NCBI GenBank assembly: GCA_943736015.1
Contig: OX031062.1
Location: 56,470,962 to 56,534,961, forward strand
Direction: 5' to 3'
From: Tridacna crocea
Taxonomy: Eukaryota > Mollusca > Bivalvia > Cardiida > Cardiidae
Length of the DNA stretch: 64,000 nt
Below the pieces are notes generated by a model that did no database searches, was not told where the DNA came from, and saw only the letters and a list, made by a program, of their open reading frames with translations. The translations under genes and the position numbers were made by a program. Below, in pieces: positions 63,972-64,000 of this stretch. Each line of letters begins with the position of its first letter. Positions within the stretch are counted from its first letter, which is position 1.

Positions 63972-64000
63972 AACTCTTTACCAAACAACATTTTAGACTG
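63972..64000 (+). mobile_element. Family A TTAA MITE, cut by the window end
   Basis: TTAACTCTTTACCAAACAACATTTTAGACTG is the forward left end. A close TTAA junction to the preceding copy is again visible. Confidence 0.7.

Overview
The window is animal nuclear DNA, AT-rich and full of dispersed repeats, with split genes (GT-AG introns) and no bacterial features. Several repeats are of kinds I associate with bivalve molluscs: pearl-like elements with ~156-bp tandem units plus an ACCG/ACGG microsatellite, 'AGCTCACCTGAGC' tandem-repeat elements, and tRNA-derived SINEs. A clam-like bivalve is my best guess; the species is an inference.

Two host genes can be reconstructed exon by exon. On the minus strand, 2227-6469 encodes a 241-residue secreted protein with 15 cysteines (six coding exons, all phases consistent); I do not recognise its family. 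On the plus strand, 53956-63703 encodes mitochondrial ribosomal protein L9 (MRPL9; seven coding exons, 285 residues), whose introns are packed with miniature transposons. A 105-codon minus-strand frame at 49771-50088 may be a third gene or an exon.

The central block, 14468-28652, is a nest of retroelements. An old minus-strand Ty3/gypsy-type element (element 2) holds three later insertions: a younger plus-strand relative (element 1, 14700-20766) in its left LTR, a pearl-like element also in that LTR (20806-22227), and an inverted copy of the same pearl-like element inside its reverse transcriptase (23345-24746). In both gypsy copies integrase is encoded before reverse transcriptase, the Ty1/copia-like gene order known from Gmr1-like elements. 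Element 1 has a primer site complementary over 18 bases to the expected tRNA-Pro 3' end. Both copies are broken.

The rest is repeat landscape. Family A (about 228 bp, TTAA target, long central palindrome) has more than 25 copies or fragments. Family B is a second TTAA MITE, twice found sharing a TTAA with a family A copy. Families C to H are other dispersed repeats. There are also large foldback elements (38475-39412, 45833-48230), a TIR element with a 10-bp target duplication containing two further nested insertions (50324-53486), a TA-flanked TIR element in MRPL9 intron 1, a LINE 3' end (29171-30143), SINEs and short tandem duplications. The stretches 1-880, 6470-14467 and 28653-50323 contain no gene I can support apart from the items listed. 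All coordinates and alignments were done by eye; repeat edges are good to a few bases where a TTAA or TSD is given and to roughly 10-30 bases otherwise.
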